This document shows positions 25,492 to 33,737 of a stretch of 64,000 nucleotides of DNA, piece after piece. A program made the translations under genes and the position numbers. The DNA is taken from positions 928,501 through 992,500 of the forward strand of contig NZ_CP012099.1 in the NCBI RefSeq assembly GCF_001182785.1. Reading direction: 5' to 3'. A model generated the notes under the pieces. That model made no database searches. It was not told the DNA's origin and saw nothing but the letters and a program-made list of their open reading frames with translations. How positions within the stretch are numbered: the first letter of the stretch is position 1; every line of letters starts with the position of its first letter. The DNA is from Bacillus thuringiensis. GTDB taxonomy: Bacteria > Bacillota > Bacilli > Bacillales > Bacillaceae_G.

Positions 25492-25602
25492 TTAGCAGAA
25501 GCAAGAAGCTCCAACGATGATTAATAAAATAAACAGTACAACTAATAAAGCAAATCCTCCAGCAAAACCGCAGCCTTCGCCGCAACTACCACCAAAACCC
25601 AT
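25492..25602 (-). CDS. YjcZ-family tiny membrane protein, paralogue 3
   Basis: 36 residues: MGFGGSCGEGCGFAGGF plus the conserved hydrophobic span and terminal SCFC. AAGGAGGA site, start at 25602. Same family as the genes at 11631, 20076 and 49529; closest to 49529. Likely a spore-associated peptide. Confidence 0.85.
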   Translation of the reverse strand: MGFGGSCGEGCGFAGGFALLVVLFILLIIVGASCFC

Positions 25603-25668
25603 AATAGTTCCTCCTTTTAATAAGAGGGGAAAACAAGGGTACACTCATGTATTTTAACGGATTCAAAT

Positions 25669-25707
25669 TACTTTATGTTTTTTACGCAATAATTGAGCAG
25701 GTCCTTT
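25669..25707 (-). promoter_or_regulatory. YjcZ paralogue 3 upstream box with sigma-K-like -10
   Basis: Minus strand: AAAGGACCTGCTC, 17 bases, then CATAAAGTA (25677-25669), matching CATANNNTA. Further downstream comes the shared block GTTAAAATACATGAGTG. Confidence 0.55.
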
Positions 25708-25712
25708 GGAAA

Positions 25713-25760
25713 ATAAAAAAGACACCCTAAGGCGCCTTCTTCCGATTGGAATCATCTTAA
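25713..25760 (+). repeat. Family-B repeat, partial
   Basis: AAGACACCCTAAGGCGCCTT hairpin followed by GATTGGAATCATCTTAAT, directly abutting the YjcZ paralogue 3 upstream box. Confidence 0.6.
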
Positions 25761-25785
25761 TTGTATTGCGTCGATATCATATAAG

Positions 25786-25818
25786 AAAAAAAGACATCAA
25801 TTAAGATGTCTTTTTTCT
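25786..25818. terminator. Hairpin terminator
   Basis: AAAAAAGACATC-AATTAA-GATGTCTTTTTT. No adjacent gene needs it, so it may be another member of the hairpin repeats. Confidence 0.55.
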
Positions 25819-26149
25819 TTGTAAAATTGGTGTTAAGAAGGTATAACCTATGAATAATATAACAATCATCGAGTAAGTTTATTATAGCAGCGATAAATAG
25901 GGTTTTTATTTGTATATTTTAATTGTCTGTTCCTTGTTTTAATTCGTTTATTTATATTTTTTTTTGAGTGCTCCAGCAATGGAGCCTTTTTTAGTATTCT
26001 ATTTTGATGATGTTCTATAAGATTAGCACCTTTTAAATTTGTTTTTGTATAAAAAGCCTTTAACTTGTATTTATAGCTAAAGGCTCTGAGTGTCATACTT
26101 TATAGTTTATAAAATCTTATAAGAAGAATAACCAGTATTTTATATAGAA
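25819..26149. other. 331-bp gap made of repeat debris
   Basis: No gene. It contains a degenerate family-C copy at about 26047-26110 (AAAAGCCTTTAACTTG..TAGCTAAAGGCT, then TCATACTTTATAGTTTATAAA). Confidence 0.5.
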
Positions 26150-26219
26150 TTTATCCCGCTATTTGCCGGGCTGCCCATAAACGCCCGATTGGTGAGAGCT
26201 GATTAAAGTTTCACTTTAT
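26150..26219 (+). repeat. bcr1-type repeat, copy 4 (truncated)
   Basis: 70 bp: TTTATCCCGCTATTTGCCGGG joins directly to CTGCCCATAAACGCCCGATTGG and AAGTTTCACTTTAT. The central CCCACCT/AGGTGGG portion is deleted; the TTTAT ends are intact. Confidence 0.75.
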
Positions 26220-26253
26220 AATGTTTTTTATCCAATTTGGAACTGAAAATGTA

Positions 26254-27429
26254 CTAGCTTGATAATGAAGCTAGGTTATTAGAAGTGAAAAATTTTAGTT
26301 TTATTATAATTAATAGAAATGAAAGTAGTGTAAATATAAATCCACTCCAAATAAGTTGGTGAATACCTAAGTTTGAAATGAACCAGCCTCCAATAGTTGT
26401 TCCTAGAGTAATTCCGAGATTTGAGAATGAAACGAATAGGCTATTACCAAATTCGGGTGCTTCTCTTGCTTCACTTATTAACCATGTTTGACCAACAATT
26501 AATCCACCAGCATGCACGATTCCCCAAATGAATACCATGAAAATCATTGGAACAAGATAAGAACCTAAATAATAAACCAATATGTAAACAATAGAATATA
26601 AAATAGGGAACGATATTACTGTATTTACTATGCTTCTTTGCAAGAGACTACCAAATAAATGATTGCCTAAAATCATAACTATACCAAATATGAATAGCAT
26701 GATACTGATGAGCGATCCATTCATGGAAGTTACTTTTGCAAGGTATTCGGCGAAGTAGCTGTATACAGAAAACATGGCTGCAAAAAGGAATGTGACAGTT
26801 AAAATATTTAACCATAATCCTGGTTTACCGAGTATACGAATTTGTTTGCCGAAAGACATTTTTTCTTTAACGGGCATAGAAGGAAGTGAAATTAGTATTC
26901 CAATGAATGCAAGGGCGTTAACAAGAGCTCCGAATAAGAAAGCAATTTCTAGTGAAAATTGATCTGCAAGGTAAGAGGTTAATGGTACACCTAGTGCAAA
27001 GCCAACCGTAATTCCCATGAAAACTTTTGTAACCGCTTGACCACTCTTTTCAGGAGGGACAAGTTTAGCAGCAGTTACAAGAGCGATTGAAAAGAAGAGT
27101 GGGTGAAGTGCTGCAGGTAAAATACGAAAAATAAGCATGATTTCAAATTGTGTTGTATAAGCGTAGATTATATTTGAAATAACAAAAACAAAGATTGCTA
27201 TTAATAAAATTATTTTACGATTAATACTAGAGACGAGCAGAATTAAAAACGGACCAGAAATAGCAACGACTAGTGCGAATATACTTACTAAAAATCCTGC
27301 CTGTGCAGTTGAAATGTCAAATTTCTGAGTGATTTGTGGTAATACACCGACAATACCCATCTCGGTAGTAATAATTCCAAACACCCCTATTGCTAGTGTA
27401 AGAATAAGTAAAGGACTTACTTTTTTCAT
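26254..27429 (-). CDS. MFS transporter, DHA1 family (AraJ/YtbD-like)
   Basis: 391 residues with 12 predicted membrane helices. The N-terminus TLAIGVFGIITTEMGIVGVL resembles sugar-efflux/multidrug DHA1 carriers of the AraJ type, with FRILPAALHPLFFSIALVTA and PPEKSGQAV in the cytoplasmic loop. Transcribed in the same direction as an ArsR-type regulator located 280 bases upstream, with an inverted repeat between them. Substrate unknown. Confidence 0.88.
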   Translation of the reverse strand: MKKVSPLLILTLAIGVFGIITTEMGIVGVLPQITQKFDISTAQAGFLVSIFALVVAISGPFLILLVSSINRKIILLIAIFVFVISNIIYAYTTQFEIMLIFRILPAALHPLFFSIALVTAAKLVPPEKSGQAVTKVFMGITVGFALGVPLTSYLADQFSLEIAFLFGALVNALAFIGILISLPSMPVKEKMSFGKQIRILGKPGLWLNILTVTFLFAAMFSVYSYFAEYLAKVTSMNGSLISIMLFIFGIVMILGNHLFGSLLQRSIVNTVISFPILYSIVYILVYYLGSYLVPMIFMVFIWGIVHAGGLIVGQTWLISEAREAPEFGNSLFVSFSNLGITLGTTIGGWFISNLGIHQLIWSGFIFTLLSFLLIIIKLKFFTSNNLASLSS

Positions 27430-27547
27430 TTGTAAAACTCTCCATTCTTATTATTATTTTGAAAGTAAAATCGATTCATTAACAAAGAAATGAGCATGAT
27501 TGGATGTCAATAGTATTAGAATTATGTAATATTAAATACAAAAACAG

Positions 27548-27567
27548 ATATCTAAATAATTAGATAT
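27548..27567. promoter_or_regulatory. Inverted repeat, probable ArsR operator of the MFS gene
   Basis: ATATCTA-AATAAT-TAGATAT, a perfect dyad ~120 bp upstream of the MFS start; size and AT-rich edges fit ArsR-type sites. Confidence 0.5.
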
Positions 27568-27667
27568 GATATGTTAAAAAAATGCTCCTTTCTATGTTTC
27601 TTGCTTTTATAGGTAGCGAAGTTTTAAAAAGAATGTATTAGGCGGCTATATAAAAGCAGAATGTGTG

Positions 27668-27706
27668 AAAGCAAATAATCAATTGGTAGGTTGATTATTT
27701 GCTTTT
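27668..27706 (-). terminator. Terminator of the ArsR gene
   Basis: AAGCAAATAATCAA and TTGATTATTTGCTT, a perfect 14-bp stem directly after the ArsR stop codon. Confidence 0.8.
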
Positions 27707-27709
27707 ACT

Positions 27710-28021
27710 TTATAATTCATTTTGAACGTATTCAGAAAACGCTTGTATTGTTTTTTCATTTCGACGATAATATGTCCATTTTCCAATTCGGTCAGAGTCT
27801 AGTAATCCTGCCTTTTTCATAGTTAATAAATAACTAGAAATAACCGATTGGGCTAAGCCAGTTTTAAGCTGAATATCTCCTACACACACTCCAATCTGAA
27901 AATTAATCCCTTGTTCTAAATAAGGTTTTTCGTCGAAATGATTTTCTGGATTTTTTAACCATGATAAAATTTGACATCTTGTGTCATTTGACAATGCTTT
28001 ATAAATTAATGAAGGTTCCAT
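27710..28021 (-). CDS. ArsR/HTH_20-type winged-helix regulator
   Basis: 103 residues. An ArsR-like fold is seen in EPSLIYKALSNDTRCQILSW at the N-terminus and the recognition helix LAQSVISSYLLTMKKAGLLD near residue 65, with wing GKWTYYRRNEK. It lacks the metal-binding CxC pair of ArsR/SmtB sensors; single cysteines are at QICQ-like positions only (RCQ, GVCVGD). Presumably controls the MFS gene downstream in the same direction, as common for quinone- or drug-responsive members. Confidence 0.85.
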   Translation of the reverse strand: MEPSLIYKALSNDTRCQILSWLKNPENHFDEKPYLEQGINFQIGVCVGDIQLKTGLAQSVISSYLLTMKKAGLLDSDRIGKWTYYRRNEKTIQAFSEYVQNEL

Positions 28022-28162
28022 AAGGATATTATATCTACTTTTATAGATTTGTAAATGGGTTTGTGTGATTTTAAGGGAAGAAGGTATAGTTGATCCCCTC
28101 GAATAGGAATAAGGTGCTCCTGATCTGTACCCTTTGTAAAGGACATTTTAAAAAAAGTTAGG

Positions 28163-28210
28163 CAACCTAAAAAAGATGATTTCTGTATGCAAACAGAAGT
28201 CATCTTTTTT
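28163..28210. terminator. Hairpin
   Basis: AAAAAAGATGA(C/T)TTCTGT and its complement around a seven-base loop; T-rich on both strands. Confidence 0.65.
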
Positions 28211-28215
28211 AAATT

Positions 28216-28368
28216 TTATTGATAGCAAGAGTGATTATAGTACGTCATATATTTCTTAATTTCATGTTTTAACTGAACAAACGAGTCACATGATTTTATA
28301 TATGCTTTATCGGTTAAAGTACTACGAGGATTACGTGCAAAAATGATAGTATTGTTAGGTTTAAGCAT
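28216..28368 (-). mobile_element. IS3-family transposase remnant (C-terminal fragment)
   Basis: The minus strand encodes 50 residues ending with DSFVQLKHEIKKYMTYYNHS and CYQ, which matches the end of the integrase domain of IS3-family OrfB (typical form: FEELK..I..YI.YYN..RYQ). The usual continuation (WNLKKMTPVQYR-like) is replaced by a TAA, and the upstream DDE region is absent. No inverted repeats or target duplications found. A scrap of an old insertion. Confidence 0.5.
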
Positions 28369-28561
28369 GTTGTTGCCTAGCTATCAATGGCGGATTCTTA
28401 AGAAGAGTAATAATAAAATCCAACTGAAGATTTAAGAAAAATTTTATGTTTACCCCACTCTTTATTTTAAAAGTTTTTCCTATCCTATAAATGAGTTACA
28501 TCATGAAGGAGACTAAAAAAGACAAAGTCATAGATGAAAATGTAAAGTTAGGGGATTCTAC

Positions 28562-29197
28562 ATGGATACAGGAGTTTTGATTAGTTATTTGTATACTTAT
28601 TTCTTTACTATTATGTTTTGTATTGTGTTTCAAATTGGAGTTTATTTTAAAGCGAAAAGAACTATATCTATTCGGCATTTTTTGTGGGTGTATGTTTTTC
28701 TGTTCTATCTTTCGTTAGTGTATAAGGTGACGCAAATCGCGACTGTATGGGATATAAGTAGATATGAAACGTGGATTCGTGTAAGTCAAATCAATTTGAC
28801 TCTATTTGATACTGCAGGTAGTACTACGTATCTTTTGAACATCGTACTGTTTATGCCGTTAGGTTTTTTATTACCGATGATTTGGCCGCACTTTAGAAAA
28901 ATGAAAAACACCGTATGTGCAGGATTTCTTTTTTCATTGGCAATTGAGTTAAATCAATTACTAAATAATAGAATTACAGATATTGATGATTTATTTACGA
29001 ATACCCTCGGGGCGATTATTGGGTATTTATTATATAGAGCTTTTAAAATGATATTAAGAAGAGAGGGGAAAAAGCTTGATACCAACTCTTCTCTAGTTAT
29101 AAAATACGAGGCTGTTTTTTGTTTAGTGTGTTCATTTGTAGGGGCGATGTTAATTTATCATCCAGCTTTATTTGGAAGACCTGTCATCATTCAGTGA
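28562..29197 (+). CDS. VanZ-family membrane protein
   Basis: 211 residues, about six membrane helices. The VanZ-like core spans residues ~60-165: NIVLFMPLGFLLPMIWP, FSLAIELNQLL, and DIDDLFTNTLGAIIGYLLY, which are the family's conserved blocks. VanZ proteins give low-level teicoplanin resistance in enterococci; in Bacillus the role is not established. Ribosome site is modest (AGGGGA). Confidence 0.88.
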   Translation: MDTGVLISYLYTYFFTIMFCIVFQIGVYFKAKRTISIRHFLWVYVFLFYLSLVYKVTQIATVWDISRYETWIRVSQINLTLFDTAGSTTYLLNIVLFMPLGFLLPMIWPHFRKMKNTVCAGFLFSLAIELNQLLNNRITDIDDLFTNTLGAIIGYLLYRAFKMILRREGKKLDTNSSLVIKYEAVFCLVCSFVGAMLIYHPALFGRPVIIQ

Positions 29198-29246
29198 GGT
29201 GATTACGAATTTCTTTTGAACGCTCGTGCGATATTTCAATTTGATA

Positions 29247-29283
29247 AAAGCCTTTAACTTGTTATAGTTAAAGGCTTTTATCA
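29247..29283. terminator. Terminator between convergent vanZ and dhaQ
   Basis: ATAAAAGCCTTTAACT and AGTTAAAGGCTTTTAT stem (family-C type hairpin), serving both directions. Confidence 0.75.
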
Positions 29284-29296
29284 TCATGATTTTTAC

Positions 29297-30295
29297 TTAC
29301 CAATTACCCACTCTAACATCCGCCTTCAACCACTTCACCCAATCCAAATCCTCTACCTTAAGCAAACTGAGCGAAACACCCTTCATATCTAGAGAAGTCA
29401 ACAGCGTACCAACCTTTACGAATGTCACTTGCAATCCTTCCAGCTCACACAAACGGCGAATGTCGTTTGTGAAAATGTATTGTTCCATTAATGGAGTTGC
29501 GCCGAGTCCATTAATGAGGATTGCGAAGTTGTCACCTTTTCTCCAGCGGTAAATACTTTTTAGTTTGTTCATCAGTTCGATCGCTAATATTTCAGAAGAG
29601 GATAGTGCTTCTTTACGGTAACCTTTTTCGCCGTGAATGCCGACGCCATAAAACACTTCATCGTCGTTTAATGTGAATGAAGCTTTTCCTTTCACTGGAT
29701 CGTTGGCAGGAGAAAGGGCAACTCCTAATGTGTGTAAGTTTTTGATGACAGCTTGCCCGATTGTTGTTAGTTCTTCTAAAGAATGTCCACTCTCAGCGGC
29801 CGCACCTAATATTTTTTGGACGAAAACAGTGCCAGCTACGCCGCGTCTTCTTTTATTAAAAGAAGCATCATCTTCAATTGAAACGTCGTCATTTACGATG
29901 ATGTGGTCAATTTTTCTTCCTTCTTCTTTAGCAATTTGCTTTGCCGTTAGAAAGTTCTCAACGTCATCTTTAAAGTTTTTAATGATGAATAGTATACTTT
30001 TATCTTTTGGTATGAGGCGAGTTGCCGCCACAATTTGTTCCACTGTAGGCGGAGTGAAAATACTGCCGTTTACTGCCGCTGTAAGCATACCTTTTCCTAC
30101 ATAACCAATATCAGCAGGTTCATGTCCGCTACCACCGCCGCTTATAATAGCGACGTCTTGCTTTAGTTTTTCGATATCTTTTACATAAATGATGTTATTT
30201 GTTTCATCGTAATTTACTTTGTCGTTATGTTCAAAATAAAAGCCATGCAGCATATCTTGAACGATATTTTGTACATCATTCATAATCTTTTTCAT
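29297..30295 (-). CDS. dhaQ: DhaQ, DhaK-like coactivator of the dihydroxyacetone regulator
   Basis: 332 residues from the ATG at 30295 (AAAGGGTGG upstream; an in-frame GTG four codons earlier is less well placed). A DhaK fold throughout: ISGGGSGHEPADIGYVGKGM at 51-70 and VFYGVGIHGEKGYRKE with His221, the residue that covalently holds dihydroxyacetone in DhaK. It sits 19 bases after a DhaS-type regulator and away from any DhaL/DhaM partner, as does DhaQ of lactococci, which binds DhaS and switches it on when dihydroxyacetone is bound. A plain DhaK subunit cannot be excluded. Confidence 0.8.
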   Translation of the reverse strand: MKKIMNDVQNIVQDMLHGFYFEHNDKVNYDETNNIIYVKDIEKLKQDVAIISGGGSGHEPADIGYVGKGMLTAAVNGSIFTPPTVEQIVAATRLIPKDKSILFIIKNFKDDVENFLTAKQIAKEEGRKIDHIIVNDDVSIEDDASFNKRRRGVAGTVFVQKILGAAAESGHSLEELTTIGQAVIKNLHTLGVALSPANDPVKGKASFTLNDDEVFYGVGIHGEKGYRKEALSSSEILAIELMNKLKSIYRWRKGDNFAILINGLGATPLMEQYIFTNDIRRLCELEGLQVTFVKVGTLLTSLDMKGVSLSLLKVEDLDWVKWLKADVRVGNW

Positions 30296-30314
30296 TGCTT
30301 TTGCCACCCTTTAA

Positions 30315-30881
30315 TTACTTTGCTGATTGCTCAAGTAATAGTAGTAATTGATTGTTTATCATATTTTTCATAAGAGAAGACATAATGGAAGGATCTACTT
30401 CGCACTTACTTTCAATCCAATCTTTTATCGTTCCAACGAAGCCGTGACTATAAAAGGAGGCAATCGTATTTTTGGTCTCATCAGAAAGGCTGAATCCACA
30501 GCTCACAGATAATTCATCAATAATCTTCATATATAAGTTTTTCGTATGCTCAAATAAATAGTGATTAAACGAGTTTTGCTCAATAACTTTAAAAGCGTTT
30601 CGGTAAAATTTTTGATTTTCATAAAAGTAATCAAATAATAAATCGAAAATGTTTTCCCATGTTTCATAGTCAAGAAAATCGATAATGTTTTCCTTCGTTT
30701 CTTCTCTATAAATCCAGCTTAATAGTTCAAATTTATCTTTAAAATGATAATAAAAAGTTTGCCTACGCATTTGACAGTGTAACATAATATCGCTCACTGA
30801 TATTTTATGAAACGACTCTGTTTCCATTAAATACTTCAATGAGTTCGCGATTATCTTTTTAGAAATTATAGAAGAGGTCAT
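30315..30881 (-). CDS. dhaS: DhaS, TetR-type activator of dihydroxyacetone kinase genes
   Basis: 188 residues from the ATG at 30881 (AGGGATGA upstream). The TetR helix-turn-helix is at residues ~8-50 (ISVSDIMLHCQMRRQTFYYH) followed by FKDKFELLSWIYREE and the TetR_C_8-type domain found in DhaS. In Lactococcus DhaS acts as an activator together with DhaQ, and the dhaQ-like gene follows here. Transcribed divergently from the kinase, with a short palindrome and TTTTGTCC half-site between them. Confidence 0.82.
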   Translation of the reverse strand: MTSSIISKKIIANSLKYLMETESFHKISVSDIMLHCQMRRQTFYYHFKDKFELLSWIYREETKENIIDFLDYETWENIFDLLFDYFYENQKFYRNAFKVIEQNSFNHYLFEHTKNLYMKIIDELSVSCGFSLSDETKNTIASFYSHGFVGTIKDWIESKCEVDPSIMSSLMKNMINNQLLLLLEQSAK

Positions 30882-30937
30882 CTGAATCATCCCTAGAATG
30901 TTATTAATATAAAAATCCTATCTATAAATGAGAGCGG

Positions 30938-30973
30938 TGTCTTTAGACAGATTGTCCATTTTGTCCGTTTACT
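30938..30973. promoter_or_regulatory. Palindrome and half-sites upstream of dhaKL, likely DhaS operator
   Basis: TGTCTTTAGACA is a 12-base palindrome, followed by ATTGTCC and TTTTGTCC repeats. The latter resemble the right half of the lactococcal DhaS site (ATTTGTCC) as I recall it. Confidence 0.45.
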
Positions 30974-31059
30974 ATAAAACGCTTTCATTTTAACATGAGT
31001 AGTAAGAAGAAGATTTCAAATATATCACAATATATTAAAGGAATTGAGGGAGAACTACA

Positions 31060-32811
31060 ATGAAAAAGATTATAAACAAACCAGAAACATTAGTAATGGA
31101 AATGTGCAACGGAATGGTTATGGCTCATCCAGAGCTGGAGCTTTTGAAAAAATATAAAGTAATTAAGAAGAAAGAAATGAACGAAAATAAAGTAACGTTA
31201 ATTAGCGGCGGCGGTAGTGGTCATGAGCCGGCACATGCAGGATTAGTCGGAAAAGGAATGTTAGATGCGGCAGTGTGCGGAGATGTGTTTGCGTCACCTT
31301 CACAAATTCAGGTTTATCAAGCAATTAAAGAAACAGCTAGTAAAAAAGGTACGTTATTAATTATTAAAAATTATAGCGGCGATATTATGAATTTCAAAAA
31401 CGGTGCGCATTTAGCGACGGAAGATGGAATTGAAGTCGACTACGTAAAAGTGGACGATGATATTGCGGTAGAAGATAGCCTATATACAGTAGGACGCCGC
31501 GGCGTTGCGGGAGTTATTTTAGTTCATAAAATTGCCGGCGCAGCAGCGGAAGCAGGTATGGATTTAGGAGCGGTGAAAGCTGTAGCAGAAAAAGCAGCGG
31601 CTAACGTGCGCACAATCGGTTTAGCGTTAACGTCTTGCACAGTTCCAGCGAGCGGATCACCTACTTTCACACTTGCGGAAGATGAAATGGAATACGGTGT
31701 AGGTATTCACGGCGAACCAGGAATTAAGCGTGAAAAAATGCTGTCAGCAGATGAACTAGCTAACCGTATGACAAGTGATCTTATAAAAGATTTAGGAGTA
31801 AAAGATGGCGAGGAAATCGCACTTCTAGTTAACGGTTTTGGCGGAACACCACTGCAAGAACTTTACTTATTTAACAACGCAGTTACGAGAGAACTAGCAG
31901 CTAGAAACATTAAAATTAATAGAGTATTCGTTGGTAATTATATGACAAGTATTGATATGGCTGGTATGTCTTTAACGGTAATGAAGTTAGATGATGAGCT
32001 AAAAACATTACTATCTAAAGAATGTAATACACCAGCGTTTAAAGTAGATGGACCAGTTGAAAGTGTAGAGTATGTGAATGTACTTGAAGAGACAGAAGAG
32101 AAGGAAGTTTCATTTGAAATAGAAACAGCGGAAGAGCACGCTGTTATTAAAAATAATGTCATTACATTAAACAACATGATTTATCTCGTTGATAAAATGA
32201 GCGATATTATTATTAAAAATGAAGTACCGTTCTGTGAGTTAGATACGCATGCAGGTGACGGTGACTTCGGAATGAGTGTTGCAAAAGGATTTAAGCAATT
32301 AAAACGTGAGTGGCATTCTATTGTAGAACAAGAGAATGTAACGATTGGATCATTCCTTGACGGTTGTTCGATGATTATTATGGAACATTGCGGCGGCGCT
32401 TCTGGTCCAATTTGGGGCGGAGCATTCCGCTCAGCTAGTAAAGCAGCAGGCGAAAAACGTGAGCTAACAGTGAAAGAGTTCGCTGAAATGTTGCAAGCAG
32501 CACTTCACGGCATACAATCTATCGGTGAAAGATCATTCGGCAGAGGAGCGGTAGTTGGTGACAAAACATTAGTTGACGCACTTGCTCCATGTGTAGATTC
32601 TTGGTTAGCTAGCGCTTCAAACGAAGAAGACATGAAAACTGCCTTTGAAAAAGGTGCAGAAGCAGCAGTTAAAGGAGCAGAGTACACGAAAGAAATCGTA
32701 GCTCGCATGGGCCGCGCTGGTACAGTTGGCGAAAGAAGCTTAGGATATCCTGATGCAGGTGCGCATGCGCTTGGAGTTATCTTTACGGAGATTGCGGGTA
32801 GTTTGAAGTAG
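31060..32811 (+). CDS. Fused ATP-dependent dihydroxyacetone kinase (DhaK-DhaL)
   Basis: 583 residues, the length of single-chain glycerone kinases. The DhaK domain (1-330) has GGGSGHEPAHAGLVGKGML at 50-68 and substrate-binding His217 in YGVGIHGEPG. The DhaL nucleotide domain (~370-580) has LDTHAGDGDFGMSVAKG, whose Asp residues bind Mg-ATP, and GGASGPIWGGAFR. It phosphorylates dihydroxyacetone (or glyceraldehyde) with ATP rather than via the PTS. Strong GAGGGAG site. Induced probably by DhaS/DhaQ encoded divergently. Its 3' end and terminator are duplicated at 34452 and 36602. Confidence 0.92.
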   Translation: MKKIINKPETLVMEMCNGMVMAHPELELLKKYKVIKKKEMNENKVTLISGGGSGHEPAHAGLVGKGMLDAAVCGDVFASPSQIQVYQAIKETASKKGTLLIIKNYSGDIMNFKNGAHLATEDGIEVDYVKVDDDIAVEDSLYTVGRRGVAGVILVHKIAGAAAEAGMDLGAVKAVAEKAAANVRTIGLALTSCTVPASGSPTFTLAEDEMEYGVGIHGEPGIKREKMLSADELANRMTSDLIKDLGVKDGEEIALLVNGFGGTPLQELYLFNNAVTRELAARNIKINRVFVGNYMTSIDMAGMSLTVMKLDDELKTLLSKECNTPAFKVDGPVESVEYVNVLEETEEKEVSFEIETAEEHAVIKNNVITLNNMIYLVDKMSDIIIKNEVPFCELDTHAGDGDFGMSVAKGFKQLKREWHSIVEQENVTIGSFLDGCSMIIMEHCGGASGPIWGGAFRSASKAAGEKRELTVKEFAEMLQAALHGIQSIGERSFGRGAVVGDKTLVDALAPCVDSWLASASNEEDMKTAFEKGAEAAVKGAEYTKEIVARMGRAGTVGERSLGYPDAGAHALGVIFTEIAGSLK

Positions 32812-32822
32812 GAATTAGAAAG

Positions 32823-32856
32823 TCCCCTCTGCCTTATGGTGGAGGGGATTCTCTAA
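32823..32856 (+). terminator. Terminator of dhaKL
   Basis: TCCCCTC-TGCCTTATGGT-GGAGGGGA stem. The T tract is poor. The same sequence accompanies both duplicated tails. Confidence 0.6.
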
Positions 32857-32886
32857 TTATAACCATCATTCTTCTAGTGAATAAAT

Positions 32887-33528
32887 TTATTTGTTAGCCA
32901 ATCTAGAAGCTGCTTCTTCCACTTCTTTATATGCATTTCGTAATACTTCATGTGGATCTAGTACTGCTGTTCCTTGTGCACGAACGATTTGATAATCTTC
33001 AATACCAAGGAAATTAAACATCGCTTTTAGATATTTATGAGAGTATTCCACTTCTGTATACCAATCATCATTTGTATAGATTCCTCCACTTGCTTGTATA
33101 ACAAGCATTCTTCTTCCATCTTTAAGTAATCCCACTGATCCAGTTTCAGTATATTTAAATGTTTCACGTGCAATCATGATATTGTCCATGTAATCTTTTA
33201 ACTTTGATGGAATATTAAAATTATGCAAAGGTAATACGATAACATACGTATTTGCACTTTTAAATTGTTGTAAAATCTCGGACATACGTTCCGTTACTTT
33301 TTGTTCTTCACCAGTTAACTTTTGTCCATTTCCTTGCTTTTCCCATGTAGTTAAAACAATTTTATCTATCATTGGTACTACATCATCGTATAAATTAATC
33401 TGTTCAATCGTTTCATTATTAGAAATTAATTCTGTATAAGATTCTAAAAAATGGTTAAGAACCTTAATGCTGACTGATGATGTATCATCCACTTTCGGAT
33501 GTGCGTTTATGATGAGTGTTTTGTTCAT
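32887..33528 (-). CDS. azoR: FMN-dependent NADH azoreductase (AzoR)
   Basis: 213 residues, flavodoxin-like fold: TLIINAHPKVDDTSSVSIKV at the N-terminus (FMN phosphate loop), VIVLPLHNFNIPSKLKDYMD near residue 97, and FKYTETGSVGLL with QASGGIY. This is the AzoR/quinone reductase family that reduces azo dyes and quinones by two electrons. Divergent from an Rrf2 regulator; a 12-bp-arm inverted repeat lies 42 bases upstream of its start. Confidence 0.92.
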   Translation of the reverse strand: MNKTLIINAHPKVDDTSSVSIKVLNHFLESYTELISNNETIEQINLYDDVVPMIDKIVLTTWEKQGNGQKLTGEEQKVTERMSEILQQFKSANTYVIVLPLHNFNIPSKLKDYMDNIMIARETFKYTETGSVGLLKDGRRMLVIQASGGIYTNDDWYTEVEYSHKYLKAMFNFLGIEDYQIVRAQGTAVLDPHEVLRNAYKEVEEAASRLANK

Positions 33529-33569
33529 TTGTATTTCCCCTTTTAAAAAGTTTTTACGCTTTAATTGTC

Positions 33570-33598
33570 GACCAAGTTAATCGACGATTAACTTGGTC
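33570..33598. promoter_or_regulatory. Long perfect inverted repeat between azoR and the Rrf2 gene
   Basis: GACCAAGTTAAT-CGACG-ATTAACTTGGTC, 12-bp arms, 42 bp upstream of azoR. It is the obvious candidate operator of the divergent regulator. Confidence 0.65.
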
Positions 33599-33737
33599 TT
33601 TAATATAAACTCTGAAATTATTTTTGTCAAATAAAATACATACTGTTCTAAAAGAGCTTTTTTTATTTGACTAAAATTCTAAATGGTCCTAAGATACAAT
33701 TTGATAACCCTTAAAATAAAAAGCAGGTGATTTGTAT

